Part shown: positions 24,305 to 38,300 of the stretch, piece by piece
Layout: each line of letters opens with the position of its first letter
How positions within the stretch are numbered: position 1 is the stretch's first letter
DNA from: Chanos chanos
Lineage: Eukaryota > Chordata > Actinopteri > Gonorynchiformes > Chanidae
Direction: 5' to 3'
Length of the DNA stretch: 64,000 bases
NCBI RefSeq assembly: GCF_902362185.1
Contig: NC_044503.1
Span: 11,755,457 to 11,819,456 of the forward strand
Made by a program: the position numbers and the translations under genes
Notes under the pieces: generated by a model
Seen by the model: the letters and a program-made list of their open reading frames with translations, nothing else
Database searches by the model: none
What the model was told of the DNA's origin: nothing

Positions 24305-27300
24305 GTTTGAGAGTCGTGCGCAGTCAGCAAATTCTTGACTGAAGTGTTCCGGTACATAATGTAACTCACCTCATTTATTTTTACCACTGATGATACACCC
24401 ACAGTTAGATCTGTTTGTTTCTCCTTAAAAAGCTCAGATTATACCCTTTGCATACGGATTATTTTCTTAAGAATCTGTTATCCTCTGTAATGTTGTATTA
24501 CTCCTATTACTCATATTACATGTTTGTAGTGCTTTGTTTAAGATATGCTGCTGTCTAAGAGTATTAATGGTGGTGATGGTGGTGGTGTGTGTGTGTGGGG
24601 GGGCGGGGGGTTCTGCAACACACTCATTGCTCTCCATGTGCTTTCCATGTTTAATCTGAATCCTGATAGCTCATTGGTTAGGAAAGGTTAGTACCCTCTG
24701 ATGTCACCAAGAATTTTGATAGCGTGAAAAATAGAAACACTATCATTGAGAGACAGCTCAAACTGCCGAACGCAGGACTGAAGGACCCCAGCTGCAGGAG
24801 GAGCGTTACAATGCAGTAAAAGACATGACGTCAGAATGTGATTATCGTCCTGCAACTGTATGCATTTGATTTCCAAAATCTGTTTTGTAACAAATGTGAT
24901 GTATCTAAGTGCAGGTCAACTGGTTGTGTTTCTGTTCCTGAAAATGAGGAATTGAGATTGTTTTGCACTGAACTAGTAGCTCAGTATCATTTATATCTAA
25001 GTCAATATTTTAGAACATTTCAAAAAAAACTTTAAAGCTGCACAGATTCATTGCACATAATTTGTTCTTTCTTTTCATGTGAGTAATCTCTTTGTTCTCC
25101 TCCTCCTCTGCTCTGTCCCTTTTTTTGATTGGGACCCTACAGAAGATGAGCGTAAGTATGGAGACACTCAGAGAAGGTCAGGGTTGTGGGGGCTGCATTG
25201 GCTGAGGGAAGCTTCTCACATGCATGGATGAAACTAGATATATCCTGCGACAAAAATCTCTCTCTTCGCACCAGTCACACTGAACCGTCCTGCACACAGA
25301 ACGCAACAGATATTCAACCTTTCCGCCTTGGGGAGGGGAGGGGAGGGGTGGGGTAGTGGTTTGGTGGGAAGATTTGGTTGAATGTTGAAAATGCAAAGAC
25401 TGTATGAGGCAAAGTGATTGGGGTGGCGGGTGCTTCAAAGGATGTTGGGAGGTTGAGTGACTCTCAGTGCTCGGTTACGTCGAGGGCGTCCCTTCTTCTT
25501 GCTGTTGCCATTTATTCACTTACTGTTCACTTTCCCAAATTAAATGATATTTCATATCCAAATCAGTACAAGAGTCCTTAAGTTTGTTTCAATTGGTGAA
25601 TTTAACAAAAGAGCAATGTGGAAAGTGAACTAATAAATGAATAAATGCCCTTAAAGGAATACATTTCTTAAGGTGAAGACCACAGAGGTGTGAAGATTTG
25701 CGTTTGTACTCAGACATCTGAAACTGCACATGCAGATGCTCTTTGTGTATCCTCTCCCTTTGTTTGATCCCCGACAAGTACAACTGAATTTTTCCTTTTT
25801 CAAAGGAGAAAATTGGCCTTCTTGTATGCATATCTTTAATGGAATGAATGACTGTATTTCCATTTCATGAGCTTGTGAAACATCACCCATTTTCTGGTAA
25901 CTGTTAAATGACCCATTCATTTCACTCAACCAGTAACTTAAAATCAGTCACTGTGTAATCTAACAACAGGAATGTACAATTTACCATCTGTTTATTTCAT
26001 CATTTGTCTCATCTTTTGTATAATCTCTCACTAATTGTCAATGCTAATTACCCATGGTGTCTTTGTATAGCTATCCTATCACTTTAATATTTACATTTAC
26101 TGTTCACATGTTTACCGTTTACATGGGCATGCATTATTCCAACTGTCTTAATAAATACACATTTCATAACCATGTAGCCATAACAATATAGTCAATCATC
26201 CTTTTTTAGCTGAAATTTCTGCTTTGTTAACGTACTTATACTCCCTCTAACATGAAACCTCCCTCTCTTTTCACTTTGTCTTTGAGACCCTCTTCACACA
26301 CTGGAAAATGTCTTTTCAGCTGCCAAGGAGAGTAAGTATAAGGAAGAGTGAGAAAACGTCTTGAACTCGCAGAGACATGTGTACATGATGTGCAACATTG
26401 ATGTGGAACATTGCGGGCTGGAAATAGACTGTAAAAATTGTCAGCTTTTATTCGTTTCTTAACGTCATACAATGTAGTTTGTCACAAAAGATGTTTGTGA
26501 CAGGGTTGTATGAAGGCATAAGTCTGCTCATTTAGGTTACCGTCTTTATGGCTATGCATGGAAACTGCTGGAAGTAGATATACGATGTTTAGGCCTTAGT
26601 CACGATACATTTAGAGGGCAGTATTTAGGTTTTCAGTGCGGCCTATGCTAAAAGTGTAAAAACTTGGCTTTATGTCTGTGCTTTGGCGTAGACATTCATC
26701 TGTGCATGGGAATTCTTGTGTTCATAGCCAAAAATTGTGGTCTTAGCAGTGAGCTAGAGGCTGCATTGTAGAGCATTTCTGGATGCATCTGTAATCTGCC
26801 CCCTACCACACTCAACAATTTGGTGGCATTAAAGTTAGCGTGTTTGCTCTTCAGAGACGGACGACAAAATGCGCGCCTTCGCCGAGAAGGTGTTTGCGTC
26901 CGAGACGAAGGATGAGGATGTCCGTGAGGAAATCTCCCTGTTTGATGTAGCTGAGGACTGTCCCATTCTCCACCAGGAGCTGGTTCAACACTTGGCCACT
27001 CATGACGATTCTGAGAAACGGTAAAGTAGGACCCCCGGAACACGGCACACCTTCACCTGATCTAATCAGCCCCTAGTACAATACAAACTCTTTTTGTCAT
27101 TTGCCCTTTTACCTCATGTTCTATAAGGGAAAAATAATGTAATTTGTACATGTTACACATCAACTTGAATCTTCGTCTATTCTTTTTTTTTTGTTTCTTT
27201 AAATATGTTGAATGTATTATATTTAGTGATGCAATATTACGATGGTATATATTTATTGCATAATAGCATGTTGGGAAATACTTATTATTATTATGTTATT

Positions 27301-30300
27301 AGATAATCATACTAGTTTGTCCAAGCCACCCCAAAGCACAATCCTAACCCTGAACCTAACTCTTTACAGCAAGAAACGAATTCTGGCTCATGACAAAAAG
27401 CCAGAAGAGAAACCAACCTTCTTGGAAGTACCTCATTTCCAGAGAGTTGCCATCATGGGAGATTACGCAGCTGGGGTACGGTTTCAAAACTCTCCTCAAA
27501 ATTTTAAAGATCATCTGTTTATACCTCACAACAAACATAGCTCTCCTTCTTAGTTATGCAAGGTCAAGAGCGAAACTGTACCTCATTCACAGTGACCCTT
27601 GCAACAGACCCCATGGTCAAAGTGAGTTTCTTAAGGCACTATGTGTCACTGGACAGAGCTAGGACCTTGGCACTGGAATAGATCAGCCAGGTCAGGGTTT
27701 ACCCCCCAGCAAGAAGAGGCCAGCACTGGCTAGGGTTTCAGGAACATATGCGTGACCTTTAAGTGGAAAATCTTCAAAGCATCTCAGCTCGCCTCTGCTG
27801 CTGTCCATCCCGTGATTTCTTCACAAAAATGTTAAATAATCTACTCTGGCCCTGTTAAGGTCAATCACTTCATCCCTTGTTTTCAACAACTATGTGAAAG
27901 ATTTTAATACAAAAATGCTAGGGAAAAAAGCATGACATTACATGGGAATATTACTAAACATGAATTGTATGACCCATAAGATACATCTAATTTAATCTGT
28001 TTATTTTTCTTTAGGTGACTATGGATGACTTTGAATTGTCATGCAAGGGTCTGTATCGTGCACTCACCATCAGGGAAAAGTACATGAGACTAGCTTACCA
28101 GAGGTTCCCCCACACTGCATCTGAATATTTGCGCAAAATTGAAGGTGAAAAACATAACCCAGCGGATCAGGTACAGCCAGGTATGCAGGCCGACTTAGAC
28201 AAGGGACTGAAACTATCACACACAACTTATCAGTCATGGTTTTTTTTTTCCAGTCATGTGAGGATGTAAAGAGGCTGAGTAACCTACTGCGTTGTGTGTG
28301 TGTGTCGTAGTGTTCACAGCTCCACCTAAAGAAGGCGAGGACCCCTTCTGCACAAAGAACTTGCCTGAAAACCTCGGCTATGTAGCGCGCATGCGGGAAG
28401 GTGTCATTTACGTGTACAAAAACAATGAGGCGGCAGACAAGCACCAGCCAGAGGACGTTCCTGGTCCTGACTACGCCACCTTCATCGATGACATGAACTT
28501 CCTCATTGCTCTGATCGCACAAGGCCCCACGTGAGTCCTGCAGACGTTTAGTTACATTTTTTGCTGACTCATCAAAGCATATGACTCACCACTTAAGTTT
28601 TGCTATTGTGAAGCCAACGGTAAAAACTTGTTTTGGGCCCCGTGTAGAAAGACGTACACTCATCGTCGTCTCAAGTTCCTCTTTTCCAAGTTCAATGTAC
28701 ACGAGATGTTGAATGAGATGGAAGAGATGAAAGAAGTGAAGAATAACCCCCACAGGGATTTCTATAACTGCAGAAAGGTACAACAGGCCACCATGTGGTG
28801 GTTACAATTGACTCTTGTATTTTATATATCAATACACAAATTCCCATATACCCTTTGTTTATACACTGGTTAAATGGCTGTATGCAGAACTAACAGACAC
28901 AGAAGTGATACAGTTGAGGAGGATATCAGTGAGAATGTCACCATTTAAAAATCTATGAAATACATAAGTTTTGTTTATATCATGTTCACGGCTGTTGTTT
29001 CCTGCATGAAAAGCTTATTTAAAATAACACAATTGTTGAGTGTTGAGAGAGAGGCAAGTTAGATGGGTGTAACTTTGATAATTTTGTTGTCTCTGTTGTA
29101 ATAGGTTGACACTCACATTCATGCAGCAGCTTGTATGAACCAGAAGCATCTTCTGCGCTTTATCAAGAGGTCCTATCGTGTGGACGCAGAAAGGGTGGTG
29201 CACAACTTGAAAGGCAAAGAAGTGACCATGAAAGAGCTCTTTCAGTCTCTCAACCTGCACCCCTATGATCTCACAGTAGACTCCTTGGACGTGCACGCTG
29301 TAAGAATCCAGACTAGTTTCATTCTTCATATTAGCAGCTGCCAGTTGGTCGTTTATCTTTGTGACTCAAACAAGTGGTCATTTACATTTTCTGTTAACTG
29401 TTTTTTTGTTAGGGTAGGCAAACCTTCCAACGTTTTGACAAATTCAACGCCAAATACAACCCCGTTGGAGCCAGCGAGTTGCGTGACCTGTACCTGAAGA
29501 CTGAGAATCATATTCAAGGGGAATACTTTGCCACAATCATCAAGGTTAGAGAGCTTGTAAACCGCACGTTTACCTTTATTACTTCCTTCCCACTGAAAAG
29601 AAAACCTAGTAATCCCTATAACTTTTATGGTTCAGGAAGTGGCAACTGATCTTGAGGAGGCCAAGTACCAGTATGCTGAACCTCGTCTGTCCATCTATGG
29701 CTCCAACCCCAATGAGTGGACAAAGCTGGCAAGCTGGTTCAACCAGCACAGAGTTTTCTCTCCTAACCTTAAGTGGATGATTCAAGTGCCTAGAATTTAG
29801 TATGTATCCCCTACCCACTTAAATACTTATGAAAACTCTTTGCTCTCAGGTCTACATATTTTTTTTGGACTTCTCTACTTTATTAATGTTTTATCTGTTT
29901 TATCTGCTTATAGTTCCCCTCAGCTCCCCTTCTTCAAATGTCCTAGACATTTTAAACAAGCGATTTTAATCTCATCTTTGACTTTTTATTTTAGTGACAT
30001 TTTCAGAGGCAGAAACTTTGTTCCACACTTTGGAAAGATGCTGGAGAACATTTTCCTTCCCGTTTTCCAGGCTACCATTGACCCTCAATCCAACCCTGAA
30101 CTTAGTGTCTTCCTCAAACATGTGAGTTTCAACTAACATGTATGAAACTTACACACAGAGAACTAAATACAGAGAACTGTGTGACCAAAAGAATCAATCA
30201 TCTCTACATGTCCTTTGGGGGTTTTTTCTGCTCGTAGATCACAGGCTTTGACAGTGTAGATGATGAGTCCAAACACAGTGGTCACATGTTCTCCACCAAG

Positions 30301-31806
30301 AGTCCAAAGCCAGAGGAATGGGACATTGTGAAGAACCCATCTTACACTTACTATATCTACTACATGTATGCCAACATTGCAAAGCTTAATCAACTGCGCA
30401 AGTAAGTACTTTATCTGTTCATCTTATTTGAGGTTTGATGCATTTAGGAGAAATGTGTGGGTTTTTTTTTTTTTTCAAGATAACACTAAAAACGGCACTG
30501 TGTGGTATCAAATAAAACATGGAGGCTTACTAGCAGGGTTACATTAATTTTAAAGAGAAGTATAAGTACTAAGGGGATACTTTGTGCTAAAGACTGTGTG
30601 TTTGTGTTTTGCAGGAAGAGGGGAATGAACACTTTCCTGTTCAGGCCCCACTGTGGAGAAGCTGGAGCTGTCACTCATCTTCTTGCCTGTTTTATGACTG
30701 CTGACAACATCTCCCACGGTCTCAATCTCAAGAAGGTCAGTGACCATCCAACTTTTTACCTCACACATACCTCTGCAGTCCTGAAAAAAAAATATATATC
30801 CAGCATTCCTAATAAGTATCGCATCTCCCTGTCTTACAGAGTCCTGTCTTGCAGTACCTCTACTACCTGGCTCAGGTCCCCATTGCCATGTCCCCTCTTA
30901 GCAACAACAGTCTTTTCCTGGAGTACAACAAGAACCCTCTGCTTGAGTTCCATAAGAAGGGTCTGATGGTGTCTTTGTCCACTGATGATCCAATGCAGTT
31001 CCATTACACCAAGGTGAGACCCAGGAGCTGGCACTCAGTTTTGAAGTATTTAGTGAAATATCTCTGGGATAAATCATGCACTTCTAAATCATTAGAATTA
31101 TGTGCCATACCAGTGATTGGCTGTGATTGGTTGGGTTTGGCACACGCACTGAACTCCTCAGCTAAACATATCTCAGATGTCTGTCTTTACACTGTGTGTG
31201 TGTGATCTGTGACGTGTATCTATGTCTAATATCTTGTGTCTGTAGGAGCCTCTGATGGAAGAGTATGCCATTGCAGCTCAGGTGTTTAAGCTTAGCACTT
31301 GTGACATGTGTGAAATCGCCAAGAACAGTGTACTCCAGAGTGGGCTCTCTGCAGAGGTATGCAGTCTTCTGACAACTCTTACTCTTAAACAGGGCTCCAA
31401 AATAAACAAATCTTTAAATAAAATAAGGTGTGCCTTTGCTGCACACTGTAAATGTGTCTGAAATCTGATATATTGGACCAAGAGTTACTATAAAATTGCA
31501 TAACCAAATTCACCTTGATTGCACAACCAGTTCTACAACTCCCATGACTGAAACATAAGCCTACCTGTGTTTTGTTTTTACTGGCAAGTTATGGAATAAG
31601 TTCAAGCTCCTTGATTCTCAAACTTCTTTTAAATCCCATATTACTAGGAGAAGGAGCGCTTCCTGGGTTCCAGCTATCTAACGGAGGGTCCGGATGGCAA
31701 CGACATCCGCAAGACCAATGTGCCTCAGATCCGTATGGCATTCCGCTTTGAGACCTTGTCTTATGAGCTGGATCTGATCTTGGAAGGCCTGAAGTCTGAA
31801 GACTGA
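23130..31806 (+). CDS. ampd1: AMP deaminase 1 (muscle isoform)
   Basis: Hydrolyses AMP to IMP and ammonia in the purine nucleotide cycle of skeletal muscle. Coding exons: 23130-23151, 25143-25151, 26320-26331, 26855-27020, 27370-27475, 28015-28180, 28311-28530, 28648-28777, 29105-29299, 29413-29544, 29636-29799, 29995-30121, 30238-30401, 30615-30735, 30840-31013, 31246-31356, 31648-31806. They total 2178 nt, or 725 residues. The N terminus (MPKVIIPEDEPAKEK then [16 protein letters not shown]) matches AMPD1 rather than AMPD2 or AMPD3. The zinc site DTHIHAA is near residues 279-285, and the catalytic SLSTDDP signature is at about 623-629. VCKGLYRAL-type and NLPENLGY blocks are also present in order. 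No stop or frameshift was seen. It follows nras on the same strand, as in other vertebrates. Confidence 0.96.
24266..24300 (+). repeat. AG microsatellite in ampd1 intron 1
   Basis: Perfect AG dinucleotide run of about 35 bases. Confidence 0.9.
25143..25151 (+). other. ampd1: ampd1 microexon of 9 nt
   Basis: CCCTACAG, then AAGATGAGC, then GTAAGT. It keeps phase 1 on both sides and adds E-D-E between the first exon and the 12-nt exon. Needed to reach an AMPD1-like acidic/lysine N terminus, but skipping it would also keep frame, so it may be alternative. Confidence 0.65.
26320..26331 (+). other. ampd1: ampd1 microexon of 12 nt
   Basis: TCTTTTCAG, then a 12-base exon, then GTAAGT; phase 1 in and out, coding P-A-K-E plus a split Lys codon. 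Human AMPD1 exon 2 is likewise a 12-base exon known to be alternatively spliced and to carry the common Q12X variant. This is likely its counterpart. Confidence 0.75.
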
Positions 31807-32330
31807 ATGCACTGAAAGATATGCTCAGGGCATAATGTTAGAGCCTGCAAGTGCTGATTTGAGTGCTGATTTGTGACAGTCTGTGGTCTGTGGTCATGTG
31901 TAGCATCATGGAGCAGAGAAAGAACCTCATAAGGCTTAACTTTGACTTTTGTCTTTGTACTTTTTTAAGGTTTGGTCAACAAACCACAACTGAGATCGAA
32001 ACAGAGCCTTTTTTTTCTCTGCAAAGAGTTTTTACTTGTTTCATGTTAACTGCTCCTGGGAAAAGCTTAAGAGCCTTCTTGTACACAGACTGCTCTGCTG
32101 GTGGCTAATCACATCCTGCTGAAAGTCTCTAACACCTTGAGTGTGTTTATTCTTTTTTTCTGTGTAATTACTTACGTAAAAGCAGGCCATCTGGGATGTC
32201 TTACTGGTCCAAAGCTTAAGTTCAGGGCCCTTACAAGTGTGTATGTATGTTGTTTATGTGTGTGTTGGTACTACTCGGGAGACTGCTATAAGAATGATTT
32301 TTGACAAATAAAATGAAATCGGTCAATCAA
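31807..32330 (+). other. ampd1: ampd1 3' UTR
   Basis: Noncoding sequence after TGA 31804-31806 with a single clear AATAAA at 32307-32312, followed by a T-rich stretch. Cleavage is expected about 15-25 bases after the signal. Confidence 0.7.
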
Positions 32331-35122
32331 ACATGTCTTTTCCCTCCCTATTTTTTCTGTTTTTAGAATTGAACGATTTGCAACAGCATTTCGATTAAAT
32401 TACTGGTTTTGAGAGCAATTTCTAAACAAAGAATTTTCCTATTCACACCATGCAATCTTCTGCTTCAACCTTTAGTGAGTCAACTCGTTTCGTTCCCCTT
32501 GTGTCGCAATCCTGCTGATGAGTCGACAGTGAGAAACTGAGCCCAGAGTGGGAAATTGACAGCAGATGATGACGTCTTCGCTCACAGGATCAATGCAGAA
32601 ATAAGAAAATGTTTAGGGGAACGTAACTTGGCAGCGAGTGGTAACAAAGTACGAGACATCACTTTTTCGAGTCGACAGATAGCAACTCTTAGCGTGAAGT
32701 TTGTCTGTCAGTGAAAGATCATGACTCTAAAAGTTTGCGTTAAAGAATGAATAGAAGCTAACTTGCTAACTTGCTACACGGATAGTTTGCCTGGAATCGT
32801 AACAGTCTAAATTTCAAACTTTAAACGACCTGTTTACCGAATACGGAATTTTCTTCAACGAGTGTTTGCTTAGTTAATTACAACTGGCTTTGTGTCGTGT
32901 GCTCATTTCTAACTTCAGTTCACTCGACTAAAACTTTGAAGCGAAATGGACGAAGTTTGGCAAGTGATTTTCTCCCATACAACAAAGGCGTAATCTAAAC
33001 TGTTGTGCGGTGCTGAAGCAACGTTTGTAAAGTTATATTAGGAAGGAAGTACATCTTTCTTGCTGATTGCCTTGATTTACCACAATCACAAACTTCATCT
33101 CTAAGGTGAGTGCCAAGAATTACAAAGCGTTTTATGCTCATTTAACTATTTTGTTGAAGTCTGTTGTTGTGTTTAAAATAGATTAACTGAATTCTTAAGG
33201 GTCTACTGATAAGATGCTTTTGCACAGTACGTTAAAGTTCACTTGTGGTTTTTGGAACACTAACTTTTTAAAACTGATTAATTCTTTAATTAGGAGTTTA
33301 AATTAACGCTTACTCACATTCATTTACTTAATGTCATGATTTAGTATAAGCGTTACCACTTGCCAGAAGGACTCGCTTGTATAAGAATCACACGTTGTCC
33401 CCCTCTTGTTTCACCACCCCACCCTGAACAAGTTGCTTCACGCAGCAGTGACTGCGGTGGGCGGCTCACAAACGATTTCAAAGGTGCTATTAGGTTTAAT
33501 GTAGCTGTGTGATGACTTGGTGTCATTTGGCAGCAGCGGTTTAGTCGGCGTCTGGTTTCTCCTGCTTACGCACTGATAATCTCGCTCTAAAGGACACCAG
33601 CCGTCATTTATACTGCTGTGTTGTGGTAATAGGCTACCTGTAAATAGTTGACTTAAAGAGGAACGAAGCGTGACATAACTATGGTCTTAGAATAGTCAGT
33701 GATGTTAGATTGACTAATTCCTCTTTCCTTTGTATGGGAATAGGTAACAACAAACATGAGTGGAATTATAAGATTTACTGCATTGCTTGAGTTTAAACAG
33801 TGAGGAGAGTGCTGTGTCGTTCATGGTAGCTATGGATAATTGTTACTGAATTACATTTCTAGAGATAATTCAGGCTTAAATTTATGTCCATGTGGAATGA
33901 ACGTTGTGAATTTCAAATGACTTAAAAAAGAGGGATTCTTGAAAAAAAACAAACAAAAAAAAACAGGACTGTGTCCACTCAGAAGAAAATCCCTAAACCA
34001 TCATTATGAACATTCTGCTGATCCTTTTTTCCTGTGACTCAGGAAACACAGGCTAGGCCTTCCTGCAAAACACACTCGCATACACACTTGTGCACGGACA
34101 TTCACAATTGGGTCAGTTGATGTGATAATTCGTCTGGATGGGTTCTGGCTCTGATCTAGAGAGAGATTCCAGTGCATATGTTAGATGTAGGTCAAATTAG
34201 ACAAAGGCGTCATTTGCTAGACTGACCGACTCACTGTTTCTCCTCATATTTATTACCCAGCTCCCCTCCCTCAGTGCTAGATTCTTCTGGAATATATCAC
34301 ACAGAATTATTATGGTGTAGATGGTCAGCATTGAGGAATTTCACCGCGTCTCCTCTCTAAACGGTTTCAGCCCTTTCGACATTACAGGCAACTTGTCCAA
34401 AAATACTTTGGCATCAGACTGGAGCTTATATGCTGGCTGCCTGAATCATCACAGTTACAGTAAAAGTTTGAAAATGGAAACAAATAGGAAACCCCAGAAT
34501 CTTTTGTTTTCGGATCGCTGGCCGTCGTGTTGTGCTTATATGTATGCATGAAATTCCGCATGTTTTCATGACTGATGTTTTATCTGTGAGTTTAACAGTG
34601 TTCTTGTGTGTTGAAGAGGGTTCTCCTCTTTGTGCAGGGATTGAAAAATATTTGGAATGCCTGTCCTTTCGTGTACTGCTGAAAGAGGCTTTTGAAAAGA
34701 GTGAAATTGAATTACATTATCCTTAAATGGTGTGATACATGGTGGCGTTTTGGGATGGCCCATCTGGGAGGAAAAAAAATAAAAAGCTTGGGATCATTTC
34801 TGGAATAACTGGGCCCTTCCAGACTGCCTGCATAGGCTTACGCTTCAGCACCGTGTTCCTGTCGTTGTCCTTTTTTTTTTTTTTTTTCTTTCCCCCTTTT
34901 CTTGGATGATTTTATTTTTGGACGTCGCTGACCTTGACTGAGACAGTCCCTCTCTTGGCTTCTTCCCTTCATGCACATCCTGAGGACTGCCGCTACTACA
35001 GCGGTTTGTGTCTGTGGCAGTGTGTTCGTCAGCTTAACCTAATTGCATCCTTCTTAAACATCCTCGTTCTGCTGTGTTGAGTCTTCCTTCTCATGATTTT
35101 TTTTTCTTTTGTGTTTTTACAG
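32331..35122 (+). promoter_or_regulatory. dennd2c: dennd2c promoter area, 5' UTR exon and first intron
   Basis: No coding exon is seen here. A leader exon probably ends at 33105 (CTAAG then GTGAGT) and is joined to the acceptor TTTTTACAG at 35122, in the exon that carries the start codon. The promoter would lie between the ampd1 poly(A) site and about 33000. The stretch also has A runs near 33945 and a long T run near 34871. Confidence 0.45.
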
Positions 35123-35357
35123 GACTCAAAAGGGACAGAAGAATGGCACAAAAACTGGAAATATAAATACGCTGGAGAGGAGACCGCAGTAGTTGAACTC
35201 TGTTGACCTCAGCCTGTAAAAGGTTGACCAGCGACCAGACAGGCTTGCTGTCACCGTTAAACTTCTTTTGCTCATCAGACAACAGGAGGTGTGTGCAGAG
35301 TTCTCCTGCAGAAATGTGTGTGCAGTGAGGGTTGACTTCTTTTGTGGCCCAGTCACC

Positions 35358-38300
35358 ATGCTGGCCCTTGGAGTGGATTATGGAAAACGAAGGATGGAAG
35401 GAGGAGGTGGAGGAGCAAAGGGAAAAGCGATGACGATGTGGAATTCTCCTGCCACGGTTAGCATGCATACTCGTAGTCCTGGTATTAACATAAAGGAGAA
35501 GATCTCGCAGTGGGAAGGTCTGAGCCAGCATGAGGAAGGCCACAATGTGAAAGCCAAGACCCATGGGGTCGCTGTATCCCGAACTCTCTCTGCGGACATC
35601 CTAGGAAATGGAGTACATATCGATAACCGCCATGGTGCACCTCATAGTAAAACTAACATCTCCAAAGCCAAAAGTCTGGGTTTGGACTTCAGGGAAAAGC
35701 AAGGACTCCACGAACAAGTCGGAGTCGGCTGCAAATCAGACCCTCCACAGAGCAACACGTGTTTGAATAAAGCTACAAACTCAGCTGCTACGCCTAGAGC
35801 ATTGACGACTTTAACCCAAAACAAATCCGTCGTTAATAAACATGCTAAAACTCATAATGGGGAACAGATGGATGATAGTGTCATAGATGCTGTCATCGAT
35901 GATCCTGCACCTCGGCCCATGGACGATCCTGAGGAGGGCCTTCCGCCTGGGAACTTCTACACCTCCAGAGGATTCTGGCGTAGGCTGGAGGGGGATGAGT
36001 CACTCTGGGAGAAAGAACGAGATTCCTCGGCAATGACTAAAAGTCTTGGTTCCCTGGATCCGAATTCGCCTCCACCTAAACCACAGCGTACGTTCCAGTA
36101 CCGGGGGGTTGAGTGTCCCCCCTCACGTTTTGCTCAGTGGGAAAACCAAGCTTCCAATGCCTGTCGGCCACAGGTCAGACGCGGGGGCGTGTTATCTCCC
36201 CCGAGCTGCCCGCCACCACCTTGTCCTGTCACCCCTAGCAATGGATTTTCTAGAAACAGGAAGAACAGGTGAGCAGTAAAATTCATGTAATGCTAGCCTA
36301 GATTAGCTGATCGGACACAGCAGGCTGCACAGTAATTTGACTGTTTGCAAGCTGGAGTATTCTAGAATGGTTTTAATCATTTAATGATGGAGCAACATGG
36401 CTGCACTACTGGTTTGTCATGCTAACCTCAATGTTTACAAATTTTTCAGTTACTCCGTTACACCCTATTCTCACATGTCATGTCCTAACCGTCTAGAGGA
36501 TCTTGTATGGATACCGGTTTTTGGTTTGGGAGGGGAACTGAAACAGAGTGTAAACCGTTAATGGATAATAAAGGTATGGCTGGATTTACAGCCAGACCTC
36601 AGGCAGAAAGCCCATAATCTGTTAATCAGCAACTTCGCTGTTGACTGTTGACTTCCACTGTAGAGTCAAAGGTAAACTTAAGATAATTCCAATCACATAG
36701 CCATTTCTGTAGAAGAATGCTTGCATGAGAATAGTCTCCCAATCAGATTGTCTCATTTTAAGAATAGCATCCAAGTGTACGAAGTGTTATGGTGCACTTT
36801 ACATGAACTTGTTCCTTTGTGTTAAAAGACCATTGACCTCACACTGATTTATTTTTCAGCGGATCCGTAAAAATGTACGTACACAATGACTTGTGTCCCA
36901 GTGTTTTGTTAAGAAGGACACTTGATATCCATAGAAAAAGCTTGGCTAATTTTGTAATAATCCTTTTTGGTCCCTTAATGTTTACTTGGGCTCAAGATAG
37001 CACCCCTACTTCCTTTCCACTGGCTGCTCTCAACACTGTTTACAAAATAGAACAAAAATTTTAGTTCAAAACTAAAATTAGAGTAGAATTTACAGCTCAG
37101 CCCTCATTGTGGGTTTGCTTCGATGAAATAGTGTGGTTGTGTTTGGACTATTTTTAATTGGCAGATAATTATGTCAGCAAATTTAAGCCCCTTGGGCCGG
37201 ATCTTTTTAGCTTTCAGTTGATTTGTTGGTCAACGTAGTATCTCAGTGGAGGGCTGAGTGAGTTTTAGACTGTGAGTGGGTGAGAGTTTAGCAGCTGGCT
37301 CTCTTCCCAGTTGTGATGTCAGCTGGTCTTTGGCAGAATCGCAGCCTATTGTCTGGACATGGCCTACTTCCCTCACAGCCAAGGGTTCAGGGGTCAAATT
37401 CAACCGTTTCTGCACACACGCTCACCCACTCTCCGACTCCAGCGTTTACGCTGCCTCTTCTCCTCTCTGCTTGTCATTCCTCCCAGTCCATTTATTCTTT
37501 TTAGTAATGTTTTAGACGTGATCTTCGATGAATATATCGATCATGTTTTTCCCATGTCAATTTTTATTTATTTATTTGTAAAGAAAATCTATAATAGCAT
37601 TTCCGCCGTGCGGTTCACGTGCGGCAGGCGGTTCCTTGAACAATGCTTCGTAAATGGGTTTGACGTGACTGATATGGTCGTTCTCCACAGGAAGTCGTTT
37701 GAGTTTGAGGATGTGGTGCGACTGACGGCCCAGCAGGCTGGGAGGGGGAAGGAGAGTCGGCGTTCAGGGCTTTACCACGCTCGGTCTGAGGACAGCATCT
37801 ACGAGGACATTATCCGTGAGTTAGCACTTATCCCACTAGAGCCTGAGTCACTTAAGCCATGTGTTTGGACTTAATGATGCCTGTTTTTCTTAATTACATG
37901 TCCCCCTAAGTCTGATGTGGTGTTACATGTGCTTGTATAGATGAAATAGTAACTTGTTCCATTTAATTATACATGATCACAAAAGATCATGTGTATAATT
38001 ATGTCATATTGGGTTTTTTTTGTGTTCAACAGCTGACTTGCCCAGGGAGAATCCATATGAGGATGTCAAACTGTCTCCAATGTGCCTGCCCATTGGGCGG
38101 TCAAGGCACCGCACCATCACTCACAGGCCGACCACAAGAACCCCGAAGGTAGTTAGTGAAATTCTTATTTTTTAGCTAAACAAGCTAACCAAAGACATGA
38201 ATGTTGTGGAGGCCTAGAAGTGGTGGTGTTGATATAGCGATAATATTGTAAGTAACTTCTAATATGTGGTGTTATAGCTGGTATGGATTATATGTAACGT

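Noticed and set aside
28171-28172. Alternative donor GTACAG for the ampd1 exon starting 28015
   Set aside because: Ending at 28170 breaks phase with the exon at 28311; GTATGC at 28181 keeps it.
34321-34726. Open frames between the dennd2c leader exon and coding exon
   Set aside because: No matching splice sites in phase and no resemblance to DENND2C or other proteins.
37359-37874. A 171-codon open frame covering dennd2c exon 2
   Set aside because: Only 37691-37815 matches DENND2C (RKSFEFED to YEDII) and has splice sites in phase; the rest is intron read-through.
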